A stretch of 64,000 nucleotides of DNA, taken from contig JAKCWW010000288.1 in the NCBI GenBank assembly GCA_026260175.1, positions 28,482 to 92,481 on the forward strand. Direction: 5' to 3'. Each line of letters opens with the position of its first letter. The first letter of the stretch is position 1. Shown piece by piece: positions 10,985-21,642 of this stretch. The stretch is from Reticulitermes lucifugus. Lineage: Eukaryota; Arthropoda; Insecta; Blattodea; Rhinotermitidae. The notes beneath the pieces were generated by a model, which saw nothing but the letters and a program-made list of their open reading frames with translations, had not been told where the DNA came from and did no database searches. The translations under genes were made by a program, and so were the position numbers.

Positions 10985-11255
10985 ATCATTTTTAAGCGCC
11001 GCGTTCGCACATTGCGAAAAGCGACTATCAGCTTGTCATGTCTGTCACTCCGCATGGAACAACTCGCCTCCCACTGAAGGGGTTTTCATGAAATTTGGTA
11101 TTTGAGGAATTATAGAAAATCTGTCGGGAAAATTCAAATTCGATTAAAATCTGAGAAGAATAACGGGTACTTTACATGCAAATCTATGTACATTTATGAC
11201 AAATAATATCTCGCTGAATTTGTTTTAGAATGAGAAATGTTTCAAAGTGGTACAG
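10985..11255 (+). repeat. dispersed repeat R1, forward copy
   Basis: Contains in order CGAAAAGCGACTATCAGCTT, GTCATGTCTGTC, CATGGAACAACTCG, CCACTGAAGGGGTTTTCATG, AAATTTGGTATTTG and TTAAAATCTGAGAAGAATAA. The same order recurs at 61880-62110 (+) and reversed at 26150-26350, 33590-33690 and 60640-60845. It may be the untranslated 3' end of a LINE; I cannot assign the class. A frame of 83 aa crosses it and is not a gene. Confidence 0.7.
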
Positions 11256-11689
11256 AAAATCTAAACACACGTTTTACTTTCAATAATTTTTTCCCCCGGA
11301 AATTGGCGTTTATAAAATAATGTAGAAAAACACAATAAATTGTTGCGTTTTCACTGCAACAATGATTACGCGAATGCGCTACAATGTTACGTTATACGTA
11401 CAATGCCTATCTTGTTCCTATCGTAAGTTGAGGCGTCCTCGCAATCGGTAACAGAGCAGCATCATCAACTGTGTAAGAACATTTCTTGTTCTTTCGAGAC
11501 AATTTTCACAATTTTGACGGTAGGCCTACCCTATCTCGTCAGGAACCGTCGTATTGATAAGTTTCAGTTCTCTAATGTCATAAATACTTCGGGTGTCAAA
11601 CTAGCAAAATCTTGTAGAATAAGTGGGATCAGAACAAGAAGGTTACATGCGATGCAGTCAACAGTTCAACACAGACAGTACCTGAGGTT

Positions 11690-11878
11690 TTCCCGGTGGC
11701 TGCTATGGAGATATGACTCCATGTACTCTGCAAGAAGTTAGCGACGTTTCGGACAGGGTTCAAGAGTCTAAAATGAAGACACGTTCATAACCATTCTACC
11801 CGAAGGGTGGAGGAAGTATATGTTTCTCCGAAACGTCCGTAGACTTCTACCAAACTATATGGTTCTGTATTTTAGAAG
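11690..11878 (+). mobile_element. MITE-like element (GCCGTGTA-related)
   Basis: AGTTAGCGACGTTTCGGACA (left arm, near 11737) is mirrored by CTCCGAAACGTCCGTAGACT (near 11825). The outer ends, GACTCCATGTACTCTGCAAG and CTACCAAACTATATGGTTCT, are degenerate versions of the family termini. No coding capacity. Confidence 0.55.
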
Positions 11879-12589
11879 GCGGTAATCATCAACTCCTATA
11901 TAGCCTGTATATGAAGTGTCTAACGTAAATCATGTTCCTCCCACATTCATCAGTCAGCAATCTCATACTGTTCGCTACAAACGAAATAGGAACTGAGAAA
12001 TGCTGGCGGACATAGGAATGCGCCGACCTGCCAACCACTGTGGCAGACAGAATTACGTCATGTCCGCATTGTTGTTCGCTGCTTGTCGGCAGCTGATACG
12101 TCACAAAGACGTATCACTAGAGGGATTCCTGTGTGCGTAAGAGAGTTCTAATTTTAAAAAGAGAAAACAAAGTTAAGCCCACTAATAACAATTCGTATAC
12201 AAACCGCCTGCTTTAAGAAGCAGAAATTCTGCATTTTGTCCACAGAATACGAGTACAAGTTTATTTATGCGTTTCGTATGATTGCCACAAAAGCGTTTAT
12301 TTCCCTGAACATTATTTACAGATCGGTCCTTACAAAAGAGAAAAAATATGTTCTCTGATAGGTAAGAACTGAATTGATAAGCATAATTTAGATGAATTTC
12401 ATGAGTTCACACACTACAGGTATACTTCAGTGTGTGAAACGTGCGTTCTTGTGGCAATTTAAACCGTCATAAACAAGAGGCAGCAACCGATGGTTCAATA
12501 ATTCTAGTACCAAAACCCTTCTCTGGACCGTAACCTCAGCCAGTACAGTAATTTTATTTTCATTTTGGATCGTGACACTGTTAGTCTTG

Positions 12590-12652
12590 CAGCAGGAGTT
12601 GACGTTTTGGACAGATGTACCGTCCCCATCTTCAGGGTGCGCCCTAATGCTT
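12590..12652. mobile_element. foldback or MITE arm fragment
   Basis: GCAGGAGTTGACGTTTTGGA followed by CCATCTTCAGGGTGCGCCCT resembles one arm of the elements that carry the CATCTTCAG module. No partner arm was seen. Confidence 0.35.
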
Positions 12653-12895
12653 ACAAGCTAACGTATGTTTGGTTAGATGATGAGGAAATAATGAATTAGA
12701 AAGGAGATGGGAAGAAAGCTATCTTGACCTTCTTTAAGGTAGGTCTACTGTACTGGTATTTTCTAGGGGAGACGGAGGAAAACCACGACAACCTCAGTGA
12801 CGATCATGTGTGTGCGGGTGAAAATTTTAACCCGTGGAATTTCCGATATGAAGTACGAGTACCACTCACTGAATACATATAGGCCATACATATAC

Positions 12896-13184
12896 AAGCG
12901 GGCCGGGATAGCTGAGTCGGTAAAGCGGCTCGCTACGGTCTGTACGGTCCGGGGATCGAATCCCGGTGGGGGACGAGGTTTTCCGCACCCGTCCAGACCC
13001 TAGGGCCCACCCAGCCTCCTTGATAATGGGTACCAGGTCTCTTTCCGGGGGGTAAAGCGGCCGGGGCGTGGCGTTGAACACCCACTCTCATCTAGCGTCG
13101 AGTTTAAAGAAAGAGTAGAGCTATGCTTCTTCTCACCCTCTGGGCCTTCATGGTCTATTGTAGGGTGAATTCTACTTTACCTTT
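12896..13184 (+). mobile_element. SINE family A, first 3' tail type, complete forward copy
   Basis: The reference copy for the family. A tRNA-like head carries a pol III A box TAGCTGAGTCGG (12909-12920) and B box GGATCGAATCC (12953-12963) inside a perfect T-arm-like stem. The body includes CCCACCCAGCCTCC, GGGTACCAGGTCTC, GGTAAAGCGGCCGGGGCGTG and ATCTAGCGTCGAGTTTAAAG. The 3' end is TAGGGTGAATTCTACTTTAC plus a CTTTAC tail. A possible 8-bp target duplication (ACATATAC at 12888, ACATGTAC at 13185, one mismatch) flanks it. About 290 bp. It cannot be a working tRNA because the acceptor ends do not pair. Confidence 0.88.
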
Positions 13185-13189
13185 ACATG

Positions 13190-13820
13190 TACACGCTGGC
13201 TGTGTTACAAAGGGACACTCACTTCCATCCTACAAGACGTTTCATTACCACTCAGGTTGATTTACTGATATATAAAGCTTTCACTTTCATTAGCACCACG
13301 CCACTATGGGCTATCGAAGACGTGGAAGTAAACCCCACGCACTTTAGATTGGCGCTGATTGTAGATATATGTGAAAATGAAAGGCCAGATTAACATTATG
13401 GCGGTTTTCCCCCCTTTACTCATCACATGGATAAACATCCTCTACACGTGCTACAGAAGAGATATCACTGCATTTATCGTGTACTGAATCCCAGTTAGGC
13501 CCTGTCCCACCTACAATACATGACATAAAATTAGCTAATTCTACTATCCGACCCGCTGCTGACCTGAGAAGGAGCCAGGTGAATTCTGGTCAGACCTCCA
13601 TATCCTGTTACTGTACGATAATCTGTAGTAACTTAGTATCTCTCTAGCCACTTCTAGATCTACAAAGTCTTCCTTTCCCTTGACGACTTTCGGCCAAATT
13701 TCTTATTTTCGCTGTCCATCCAATGTTCCTTCCATGATATCTTTAATTTAACCACAATAATAGAGTAAACGTGCAATGCTTAGACCTTCAGGCTCTTAAG
13801 CACCCTCTTACATAGACACA
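13190..13820. other. unassigned DNA
   Basis: No recognised feature. A 68-aa frame at 13187-13393 has no motif. Confidence 0.4.
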
Positions 13821-13829
13821 GGTTCAATT

Positions 13830-14015
13830 CTGACATTAAAATGGAGAAACATTCATAATAAAGACCTCCGTATCTTTCGCTGCTCACCCAATGTCAATAG
13901 GATGATCAAAACAAGAAGGACGAGATGGCAGGGCATGTAGCACGCTTACAAGAACGCTCAAAGTTTTGGTCGGAATACCTGAATAAAGGAGATCTTTTGA
14001 AAGACTAGATGTATA
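13830..14015 (+). pseudogene. non-LTR retrotransposon RT C-terminal fossil
   Basis: Read in one frame from 13842, the sequence gives WRNIHNKDLRIFRCSPNVNR, followed by MIKTRRTRWQGM and then a stop. This matches the segment after the reverse-transcriptase domain of LINE-type elements (usual form WRKLHNEEL, SSPNI-R-IKSRRMRW-GHVARM). A shifted frame continues with MAGHVARLQERSKFW. So at least one frameshift and several stops are present. A SINE begins about 20 bp downstream. Confidence 0.75.
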
Positions 14016-14035
14016 GAAGGTAAACGGTAAATATA

Positions 14036-14272
14036 AAGTTCACCCTATAACCTGCCATTAAGGCACAGAGGGGGAAAAGGTATAGCTCTACACTTTCTTT
14101 AACCTGAGTGCTAGATAGGGTGGGTGGCTAACCCCACGATCCCCCCCCCAGGAATAACCCGGCTTCCATCGTACAGGAAGCTGGGTGGGCTCCAGGGCCA
14201 GTCTGGACGGGTCCGGAAAATCTTGTCCCCACCGGGATTCGATCCTCGGACCGTCCAGCCCGTAGCGAGTCG
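14036..14272 (-). mobile_element. SINE family A, first 3' tail type, 5'-truncated reverse copy
   Basis: Starts with the tail side AAAGTTCACCCTATAACCTG and continues through AGGCACAGAGGGGGAAAAGG, TCTTTAACCTGAGTGCTAGA and CCGGGATTCGATCCTCGGAC (B box on the minus strand) to GTAGCGAGTC at about 14268. The sequence then departs, so the A-box end of the tRNA-like head is lost. It lies immediately after the RT fossil at 13830-14015. Confidence 0.85.
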
Positions 14273-14279
14273 GACTATG

Positions 14280-14610
14280 TGTATGTGAGAATACTTAATA
14301 TTAAAATTTATCTTATAGATGTGTAATGGGAGAGTAGGGATTGGATTAATTTCATTCAGGATAGGGGCCAGCGGAAGATGTTTGTGAAAACTGTAATGAA
14401 AACTTGGTTACATAAAATGCGGGAAATTTATTAACTAGTCGATGAACGATTAGTTCCCAAGGATTCCGCTTCATGAAATTGGTTATAAAGCAATGCAAAA
14501 CAAGTTTTACGCTTTTGACATAAAACTACGTCGTGTGTGTTCCAAATAATACGATGTGTGTACAGCGATATAAATGTACACATACTGTCGTAAATAGTAT
14601 TAATTTAAAT
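14280..14610. other. unassigned DNA
   Basis: No recognised feature in this AT-rich stretch. Confidence 0.4.
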
Positions 14611-14614
14611 ACAT

Positions 14615-14768
14615 TTGAGATTTTGAGGGTGCCCAGAAGGCAGATTCTTTTGTGCTGTGACAGACAGCAGTCTTTAAGATGGATACCAGCAACTCCTGAT
14701 GCATTATTCTGAAGAAAGGGCAACTTGTTCTTCTGAAACGTCGTGATCACACTACCAGACTACATGGT
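14615..14768 (+). mobile_element. MITE-like element, degenerate
   Basis: The right part (GAAGAAAGGGCAACTTGTTC, TTCTGAAACGTCGTGATCAC, ACTACCAGACTACATGGTGA) fits the family's right end, and CCCAGAAGGCAGATTCTTTT is a plausible left end. Old copy. Confidence 0.45.
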
Positions 14769-14879
14769 GAAAGACCGCAATAAGAATATCATTTCTAAAT
14801 TCAATTTATTGAAGCTCATGCTACAATTATGCAGTTCCATGTAAATTCTAAGCTTCTTACGGCGATGCGTTTCAAGATA

Positions 14880-14915
14880 TCAGTCGTCCTGGGTGTGACG
14901 CCGTGTAGTCTGACA
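14880..14915 (+). mobile_element. solo left terminus of the GCCGTGTA family
   Basis: CCTGGGTGTGACGCCGTGTA followed by GTCTGACACCTAAC is a clean terminus, after which the family match stops. Confidence 0.55.
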
Positions 14916-15041
14916 CCTAACAGCTGAACCTCACGCCACTACATTCTGTAAGACTAATAATAATAATATTTCAATTCAATGTTTTCAAGACGATTTACGT
15001 GGGAAATCAAGTTGTTCCTGCAGTGAGCATAAAATGACTGT

Positions 15042-15188
15042 CGTCTGAGATATGGCACCTTGTGCGTTAGTACGAACGTTTCGGAGGAACCTGCTGCCTA
15101 CGCCCTGCTACTCTGAAGATGGAAAAGCACATACATCCGAGATGTTAGTACGTATTCACAGACTACACGAAGTCACATCTTCAGAATG
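15042..15188 (+). mobile_element. MITE-like element (GCCGTGTA family)
   Basis: Left side GTACGAACGTTTCGGAGGAA plus CCTGCTGCCTACGCC, interior CTCTGAAGATGGAAAAGCAC, right side GATGTTAGTACGTATTCACA and GACTACACGAAGTCACATCT. Both ends and the hallmark interior are present, with about 150 bp total. Confidence 0.65.
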
Positions 15189-15239
15189 AGTCACCGTTTC
15201 CACAGCAGTGTAGCCTCTGTCATGACACAACAGTTTACC

Positions 15240-15512
15240 CCTTCACAACCCTTACACTAAGAGTAACACCTCCCTTTCTTACTTGCAAACCTTTCCGCTT
15301 ACCCCACCAAAACCTCCCCATGGCTACCGTTGCTAGGGCCTCCGGCTGATTGCAATTAAAGAGCGCTGCTAATTAATGGGCCTGACATCTGTGGACTTTC
15401 CCCCCTTCCCCTTACCAGTACTCCCCCTCACCAGTCCAGCAGCTCCACCATTGGTCAGGGCAGCTTACCCTTTCACAAGGGGGGATTTTCTTCTTCCCCT
15501 TTCTTTAGCTTT
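15240..15512. repeat. pyrimidine-rich tract
   Basis: A long C/T-biased run such as CTTTCCCCCCTTCCCCTTAC with short unbiased breaks. Similar bias occurs at 48640-49050. No unit length is evident. Confidence 0.6.
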
Positions 15513-15606
15513 TCCTATGACGACCATTACCAAATTACGTTTATAGCAAGAATGGGATATGTTGTGTATGAAGTTAAAATCAAACTACACAGCAATCTAA
15601 ATGTTG

Positions 15607-15665
15607 TTATCATCATCATCATCATTACTACTAGTACTGCTACTACTACTACTACTACTACAAAA
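15607..15665. repeat. trinucleotide microsatellite (ATC)n to (TAC)n
   Basis: TATCATCATCATCATCATTA passes into (CTA/TAC) repeats up to 15661. Frames stay open on both strands only because the unit is three bases. Confidence 0.9.
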
Positions 15666-15689
15666 ACCACCACCAATAATAGTACGGAT

Positions 15690-16305
15690 AGTAGTAATGT
15701 TACGATCAAATCCGTTTACATTTCAATGGAAAACTCTGTTATTTCCCCTTACTAGCTACGACAGCTCTATTACTCCACAATTACGCATTATAGTCCTTGA
15801 GGGAGACAAAGAAATCGCATTTTCGCTGAATACACACGGCATGAACTTGCAATATTCTTGAAAGGCAGCTTGGTAGAATGAGCGGTGCTGCTGACTAGAA
15901 ATGAATTTTTACCAACAATGTTCGACAATAGAATGCCAATCGAACAAATGTACCTCTGCACTAGGCCTACTTCATGACGGCACACTGCTTTAAGAAATCT
16001 TTGCCATCTAACGTCCGTATCCGTATCTATAAGAATAACCTCTTACATGCCTACAGAATAAAGACAGAATGTGAACACTTTGGCCTTTATGTAGGTGCAT
16101 ATGGTGCATTCAGTTTGAAAGTATTGAGTTTATACACATTTAGGTGGAAAATAACATATTGTTTGGAGAAATTTGTTGCTTAATTGATAACAGATAGTTC
16201 TTAACCTACTGTAATCTATCTGACCCTGGTTACAACAATTGTCTGAATCTGTAGTGCAATAAAATTTAATTTGTAATTCTTAACACGAAGATATCCAAGT
16301 CAAAA
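15690..16305. other. unassigned DNA
   Basis: Nothing recognised. CTAGGCCTAC occurs at 15961-15970. Confidence 0.4.
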
Positions 16306-16313
16306 GATATTAC

Positions 16314-16337
16314 TGTATATATATATATATATATATA
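16314..16337. repeat. (AT)n microsatellite
   Basis: Uninterrupted TATATATATATATATATA, over 20 bases. Confidence 0.95.
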
Positions 16338-16384
16338 GGATAATTACTTACTAGCTCCATAGAGCAAAGTCCTTCTTTTGAATC

Positions 16385-16857
16385 ATGCTCTTCCTCAGTT
16401 AGTCAAGAAATTCCCCGCATTTTATGGAACTTATTTTGACAGCCGATTATTTTCCTGTATCCTGAGCCAGTTTAATCCATTCCACGCCCTCATATCCTTC
16501 AAGAGCCATTTGAGTATTATACTACCATCTAAACCTAAGACTTTCAAGTTGTCTCTTTCCATCACGTTTTCTAACCAAAGCCCTGTACGCATTTATACTT
16601 TACACCATGCAAGCCATACGCCCCAGTCATCTATGCATCCTTTATTTGATCACCCGATTAATATATGGCGAGGAGTACAAATTATGAAGTTCTTCATTGC
16701 GCAATTTCCTCCAGCCTCCTGTTACTTTCTTCTTCTCAGACCCAAATATTCTCCTCGTCACCTTATTCTCGAAAATTCTCAACCTATGCTGTTCCGTTAA
16801 TATGAGAGACCAAGTTTCACACCCATACAAAACAAGAGATTCTGGACTGAAAGGCAT
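16385..16857 (-). pseudogene. non-LTR retrotransposon RT C-terminal fossil
   Basis: On the minus strand, from 16857: LYGCETWSLILTEQHRLRIF, then ENKVTRRIFG, then WRKLRNEELHNLYSSPYINR. This is the stretch downstream of the RT active-site motifs in LINE elements. Further along the strand, NAGNFLTN-like residues near 16395 correspond to the last part of the same protein, while the piece between is scrambled by stops and shifts. On the plus strand the same DNA spells the LPQLVKKFPAFYGTYF pattern, which is merely its antisense. Catalytic RT motifs are absent, as expected for a 5'-truncated copy. Confidence 0.85.
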
Positions 16858-16859
16858 TA

Positions 16860-17180
16860 TGCATGCCCCAATTTAAACTGCTAATAGTTCTTCATAATTG
16901 TAGTTTTCATTTGTCAGTGTCGTCCCGCACAGGCTGTTTTAACTCTGCTTCATTTTCAAAAGACTTGCTCCACCGATCAAAACACAAATGGCGTGCTGCA
17001 ACTGATACTTGCTGCAGTCATTACACTGATGTATCAGAATGCTTACATCTTCAGAATACATGCTGGTTACACCACTTAGAAGATTTGTCCTTGTTTTATA
17101 AAAGTTTAAATAACATTCTAAATTTTGCCTTTCATGACTTGAAACAATTTCCGTGGTCTTGCTGAAGCCTAAGATATGTT
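16860..17180. other. unassigned DNA
   Basis: A 100-aa frame (16863-17165, +) rich in Ser, His and Leu has no recognisable domain. Nothing else seen. Confidence 0.35.
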
Positions 17181-17186
17181 TCTACA

Positions 17187-17440
17187 TTATCCGTGATTTC
17201 AGGCTTCCGCCGCTCTATAAATGAGACCTTCGCTCTTCTGTGATGTTACGAAGAGTAGTTTGGTAGTTAGTTACCGACATTTCAAGACAACCTATCTTCC
17301 AGGGTAGAGCAGGCAAAGAAGATCCTTCTTGGAGTGCTTGACTCTTGAAGATGGGAGTGATAGGTTTTCCCGAAACGTCGGTAACTACCAATCTACGATG
17401 TGTAACATCCCAGAAGAGCGAAGGTCTCGTGTTCTATATT
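17187..17440 (+). mobile_element. long-TIR MITE, copy 1
   Basis: Begins GTGATTTCAGGCTTCCGCCG. An arm with GAGACCTTCGCTCTTCTGTG and TAGTTAGTTACCGACATTTC is mirrored by CCCGAAACGTCGGTAACTAC and CCAGAAGAGCGAAGGTCTCG. The interior reads TTGACTCTTGAAGATGGGAG. It aligns along its whole length with copy 2 at 20246-20475. It shares the ACGTTTCGG core with the shorter GCCGTGTA family but has different outer ends, so it is a sister subfamily. Confidence 0.8.
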
Positions 17441-17599
17441 ATTGATTTTGCATTAATTTTCCCTGCGCAAGATTCATTTCTGCTGTTAACGCAGTTTGTA
17501 AATATATCGATAATTTTATTACATTACTTTGTAATGTATATAACACTACTGGGATAAGTATGTGGTTTGCTTTGTTATGTATTTTTATACTGAGTAACA

Positions 17600-17705
17600 G
17601 CACTGTCTTCTGCGATGCGGCGGCAATTAGTTTGGAAGGAACTCAACTCTTCGAAACATTTCCACCAACCTACAGTACATGACGTCACATTCCAGCCGAC
17701 AGCAA
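17600..17705 (+). mobile_element. short MITE-like element (GCCGTGTA-related)
   Basis: TCTTCTGCGATGCGGCGGCA at the left and CCACCAACCTACAGTACATG then ACGTCACATTCCAGCCGACA at the right behave as degenerate termini, with TCTTCGAAACATTTCCACCA inside. The usual CTGCTGCC interior is deleted. Confidence 0.5.
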
Positions 17706-17831
17706 ACTTCACAGCCAGCGTAGTGAGAATCACAGATCGTATAAGTTTTATGTTGTTTATTTATTCTGAGTGTTTCTGACTCTGTACTTGTCCATTAGAC
17801 TGCACAGTTAGCACTATAATAAATAGCAGAT

Positions 17832-18118
17832 AGTGACTAGGCTACGGGCTGGACGACCGAGGATTCGTGGTTCAATTCCAGGCAGGGGCAAGACATCGTC
17901 TCTCCTCGAAAGTCCGGACTTGCTCTGGTGTCCGCTTAACCTCCTGTTCAACAGGTAAGCCTTCAGGACTCTCTTTCCCCGATGGCAAAGTCGCCAGAGA
18001 GCAAAGCTTACAACTCAACTCCATCTAAAGCCGAAGTTAAGATAGCATGGAACCATATTCCCATTCCTCCATACGCCATCAGCATGGTGCTGTACAAGGA
18101 CAACTTCGCTTTTTAATA
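17832..18118 (+). mobile_element. SINE family A, second 3' tail type, forward copy
   Basis: Head with GGCTACGGGCTGGACGACCG and B box GGTTCAATTCC (17869-17879). The body carries CCTCCTGTTCAACAGGTAAG and CCATCTAAAGCCGAAGTTAA. The 3' end is GCATGGTGCTGTACAAGGAC AACT, unlike the tail of the copy at 12896. Diverged but full length. Confidence 0.75.
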
Positions 18119-18354
18119 ACATCATATCATAATCATCTTAATCAGCTTTAAGTTGAGTTTCAAAGAGCTTGAATTCAATAGTCTCCCCTGGTAAATATGT
18201 CCATAAAGTGTCTATAACAGGATACATACTCACAGGCGTTGCGTTAAGAGAGTGTACCTACACACACAGTCTGTGAGTTCCTCGATTATAAGCACTGCAG
18301 TGGACCCGCTGGTACCTTCTCAGAATCGTCTCAAAATCCGCTGCACACACACGA

Positions 18355-18605
18355 CTGGCCGGCCGGCTATCCTCCCTTCAGTTGGTGGCGATTCTTCCCT
18401 TATAGATCGCTCTGGCACTCACAGACGATAGTCTGAGTGGCCTGGACCCTACGACTTGACAATATCGACCAACGGATGGTGACCGCCTCCTGCAGAGAGA
18501 AGCAGCGCATTGGAGGCTGGGCGCTCTGGGAGCGGTCACCCACCGGACACAATACACTGAAAACATGGCGACAGGCGCTTCGTTCTGTCCTTCCGGTAAG
18601 CGTGC
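18355..18605. other. GC-richer block, unassigned
   Basis: Frames are open on both strands (62 aa -, 65 aa +). No domain recognised. The surrounding 18120-18710 otherwise shows nothing. Confidence 0.3.
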
Positions 18606-18711
18606 GCCATGATTTTAAGCACAGTTGTATTTGAATTGAAAATTATATATTTAAACTAGGCAGTATATTCACCTGTTACGAATGTGCTTAGGTCCCACTA
18701 ATTATAAAATT

Positions 18712-18842
18712 GTGTGTTCTGGTTTGTGACTTCGTGTGGATTGGTAAATATCTGCTTTCATGTACCCTGAAGATATGGCGTCAGTTTCTTTCAAAAGTGT
18801 GTTCCTATGTACCAACCTACACGGCCTTATATCATAGATAAC
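18712..18842 (+). mobile_element. MITE-like element (GCCGTGTA family), diverged
   Basis: TGTGTTCTGGTTTGTGACTT then CGTGTGGATTGGTAAATATC at the left; TACCCTGAAGATATGGCG in the middle; TATGTACCAACCTACACGGC at the right. Order and spacing fit the family. Confidence 0.55.
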
Positions 18843-18870
18843 TGCTACCTTAATAGCCAACTAGAAATAA

Positions 18871-18912
18871 GATATATATGTACTTATATATATGTGTGTG
18901 TGTGTGTGTTTT
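18871..18912. repeat. (AT)n/(TG)n microsatellite
   Basis: TATATATATGTGTGTGTGTG compound dinucleotide run. Confidence 0.9.
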
Positions 18913-19029
18913 TTTTATTTTCGCCTTTTAACAAGATTTTCTTTGCCTAAATTATACTGTGTCACACAATAAATTTATTAATAAAAATAAACTGGAATGG
19001 GCAAGGAAGGGTGCAGTCGTGAACTATTT

Positions 19030-19185
19030 TAGATACCATCCCGGCATCTGCTGTAGGGACTGAGAAAAACTACAAAATCCTCCCGTCGCATAACAGACAA
19101 CGGGACCAAAATTCGAAGCCGGTACCTGCCGAAGATGCAGTAGGAATGCTAGCCACCTCGTCCGCAAATTTCGGCCAATACGTCG
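19030..19185 (-). mobile_element. SINE-like family C, reverse copy
   Basis: ATACCATCCCGGCATCTGCT, then GAGAAAAACTACAAAATCCT, then AATTCGAAGCCGGTACCTGC follow the order of other family C copies (CGTGGTTTTCCTCAG module at 51437, inverted here). The TTCGAAGCCGG piece is a plausible B-box remnant. Confidence 0.45.
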
Positions 19186-19249
19186 TGAAAAACACGTGGT
19201 TTTAGCGCCACAGCACTGTATTGTTATCTCAGCAATCCTAGTTGCCAAC

Positions 19250-20240
19250 AAATACAGCACATTTTTCAGCTGTTAGTCGTAATTCTTAGCTATGCATTTA
19301 CGAAGATCATTTGTAAAACTGTGAATACTTCATAATAAGCACGATAGCTTGAAACGTATCAGGTTGAGAAATATGACCACCGGCTAATAAATGTGTTTGA
19401 TGGCATCTTAGACTACCTGTTTAGAAACCGAGTTCACGACACTGCTTAACATGCAGAAACATAGGAAAATTAATTTGTAATGCTGAAAAATATTCGGCAA
19501 GGAGCAACGGCTGTAACAAACGTAGCGCAAAAATTTAGGGCCTAGGCAAATTAACGTAATCTGTGTAACTAAGTGATCCATGAGAATTGACAGGTACTGT
19601 CTGTAGTCAGCACGCAAGCCAAATTTCACGCAGCTAATGGCACATGCATTTTACAAACTTCTTTATAAATATTTGTTATTGAAGCCTCCTCCATTCTCGC
19701 AAATAACATTTCAGAAGAATAAAACACTTTGTTACAAAAATTCAAAGGATGTCAGACGTTTGCAACTCTTGGTCTATAAGGTCTGTTTTTCTTTGTGTTA
19801 CTACTCACTATGTATGCAAATGTTGAACCGGAGACCCTTGTCAACGTAACGACGGCGGCACAATCTGCTGTTACAACCAGACTCGGCAAATTAACCCTCG
19901 GCTGCGCCGATGTCCTCCCTCTAAACATCTTGACAAGCAGTCGCTGATTAAATCTTGATATAATTCGATTAGTTTAAAGGTCAACAGACGCAAGATCGAC
20001 ACAGCGAAACAAGAAAACATCTCACACTTTCTTTAACATTCCTAAGGCGCCCTTTTTTAACTCAAATCAAGGTTCAGATTAGAACACAAGCAGCTAGACC
20101 TACAGCGTTTACTGTGGCGTGATGTGTATTTATAAGTTACTTAATGACATCTTGAATTCTTTTGACTATAGGACTATAGCGTCGAATGACAGGGTGATTA
20201 GAAAATTAGAAAGGTTTTGGAACAAGGCATTTGTATTCTA
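19250..20240. other. unassigned DNA
   Basis: No recognised feature. Frames of 70-73 aa show nothing. Confidence 0.4.
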
Positions 20241-20245
20241 CGCGT

Positions 20246-20475
20246 GATTTCAGGCTTCCGCCGCGGTGTAAATCAGATCTTGGCTCTTCTGGAATGAAAT
20301 GCAGCATAGGTAGTAGTTAGTTACCGATGTTTGGAGACAACTTATCGGTCCCTTCTTCTTGGACTGCTTGACCCTTGAAGATGGGACCGATAGGTTGTCC
20401 CAAAACGTAGGTAACTAACTACCAATCTACACTGTTTTTTACCCCAGAAGAGCCAAGATCTCAGTTGTATTCTAA
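20246..20475 (+). mobile_element. long-TIR MITE, copy 2
   Basis: GTGATTTCAGGCTTCCGCCG at the left is identical to copy 1 over that stretch. Arms AGATCTTGGCTCTTCTGG and CCAGAAGAGCCAAGATCTCA are close inverted repeats. The interior CTTGACCCTTGAAGATGGGA matches copy 1. The two copies differ at scattered positions, so they are independent insertions of one family and not a recent duplication. Confidence 0.82.
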
Positions 20476-20479
20476 TTTA

Positions 20480-21205
20480 AATTAGAACCAATTATCCCGT
20501 AATCTGTCTGGAAAAACTGGAGAAAATCTTGAAAAGTAACAGTCAAGGTAATCGGTATCCATGCTTAGATACGAACTCTGGAATAAGAGAATACAAAGCA
20601 GGAGTAATAGACGAAGTAACATAGAAAATGACAGAAATTTCTAAACTGCGAAAAACAGTAGGCTACATCATTTCGGTTTCAGGGAATTCAGAACATACGA
20701 AACACTGAAACATGTTCTCTATATAGGCTTATTACCCTAAGCAACAGTGAGCCTAATGGTGTGCCAGGCTTTCCAGTATACTGAATGGCCAAACAGACAC
20801 AAACTAAGTACATAACTGCATGTTGCAGGGTGCTTCTGGAGAAGAGAACAGTCACTCAGGCACTAAGGACGAGCTACTGGACTCTGTTCAGAGCAGATTA
20901 TTTCATTCTGCACACTCACACACTATTTTATATCCATTTTAATATTATTTTAGGCCGTACTTCCATCTTAATACACTCTGGAACTTTATGTAAGAATATT
21001 CCGTTTTCATTTTCTCAAAACAATTTCCTTTTCCTTAAAAGAAAGGCATAGAAATTTCCACAGAAATATCATTCGTTCCGCACCATTAACCTTTGGAAGC
21101 CTGAATTTCGTGTACATTATACCCTATTACAAATTCAGTTATCTCAACAGAAAACACGCTGCGTCTATATTAGAGACTAACTGGTCAACAATGTTTCGGA
21201 ACACA
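20480..21205. other. unassigned DNA
   Basis: Nothing recognised; an 88-aa frame at 20785-21051 has no motif. Confidence 0.4.
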
Positions 21206-21211
21206 ATCTAT

Positions 21212-21412
21212 AAAGCTACAAGACTTGGGATGGCGTGCAGAGCGGTACATAATTACCGACGTTTCGAATTATGGTTGTGACTTCATCTTCAGGGCCAAGC
21301 AGCCCAAGAACACTATTCTTGCATTACTTAAACCTGAATGTGAAGGCACGACAACACTTCGGAAACGTCGGTGACTGCGTAAAATCCAAGAAGACTTAAA
21401 TCTTCTGAAACA
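21212..21412 (+). mobile_element. MITE-like element
   Basis: Left ACAAGACTTGGGATGGCGTG and ATTACCGACGTTTCGAATTA; interior TTCATCTTCAGGGCCAAGCA; right ACTTCGGAAACGTCGGTGAC and ATCCAAGAAGACTTAAATCT. The ends are imperfect inverted repeats of each other. Related to the other ACGTTTCGG elements. Confidence 0.65.
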
Positions 21413-21642
21413 AAGCAATAACAACCTCAAATCTAACATAACCGATATTCGCTGTGAGATTCACCTTTACAAGAAATATATGAGCAAAATACAGGGTCTG
21501 TTCATGTAAAAGTAGGCTATAGGCCTACATATAGTTACCCCGATGCTTTAGGTTTTAAATCTTGCTGCGTTGGACCTGTCGTCAATCTTTATTCCGGTTA
21601 ATGCTAAAGTAGCTGATAATAAAACAAACACATCAGCCTAAC

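Noticed and set aside
12896-12975. Possible functional tRNA gene
   Set aside because: Boxes A and B are good, but the acceptor ends do not pair and the sequence continues into the SINE body shared with other copies.
15527-15755. Frames rich in Val/Leu or Ile/Thr
   Set aside because: Translations of the (ATC)n/(TAC)n microsatellite.
16378-16800. 140-aa plus-strand frame beginning MNHALPQLVKKFPAFYGTYF
   Set aside because: It is the antisense of the LINE C-terminal fossil on the minus strand; the homology belongs to that strand.
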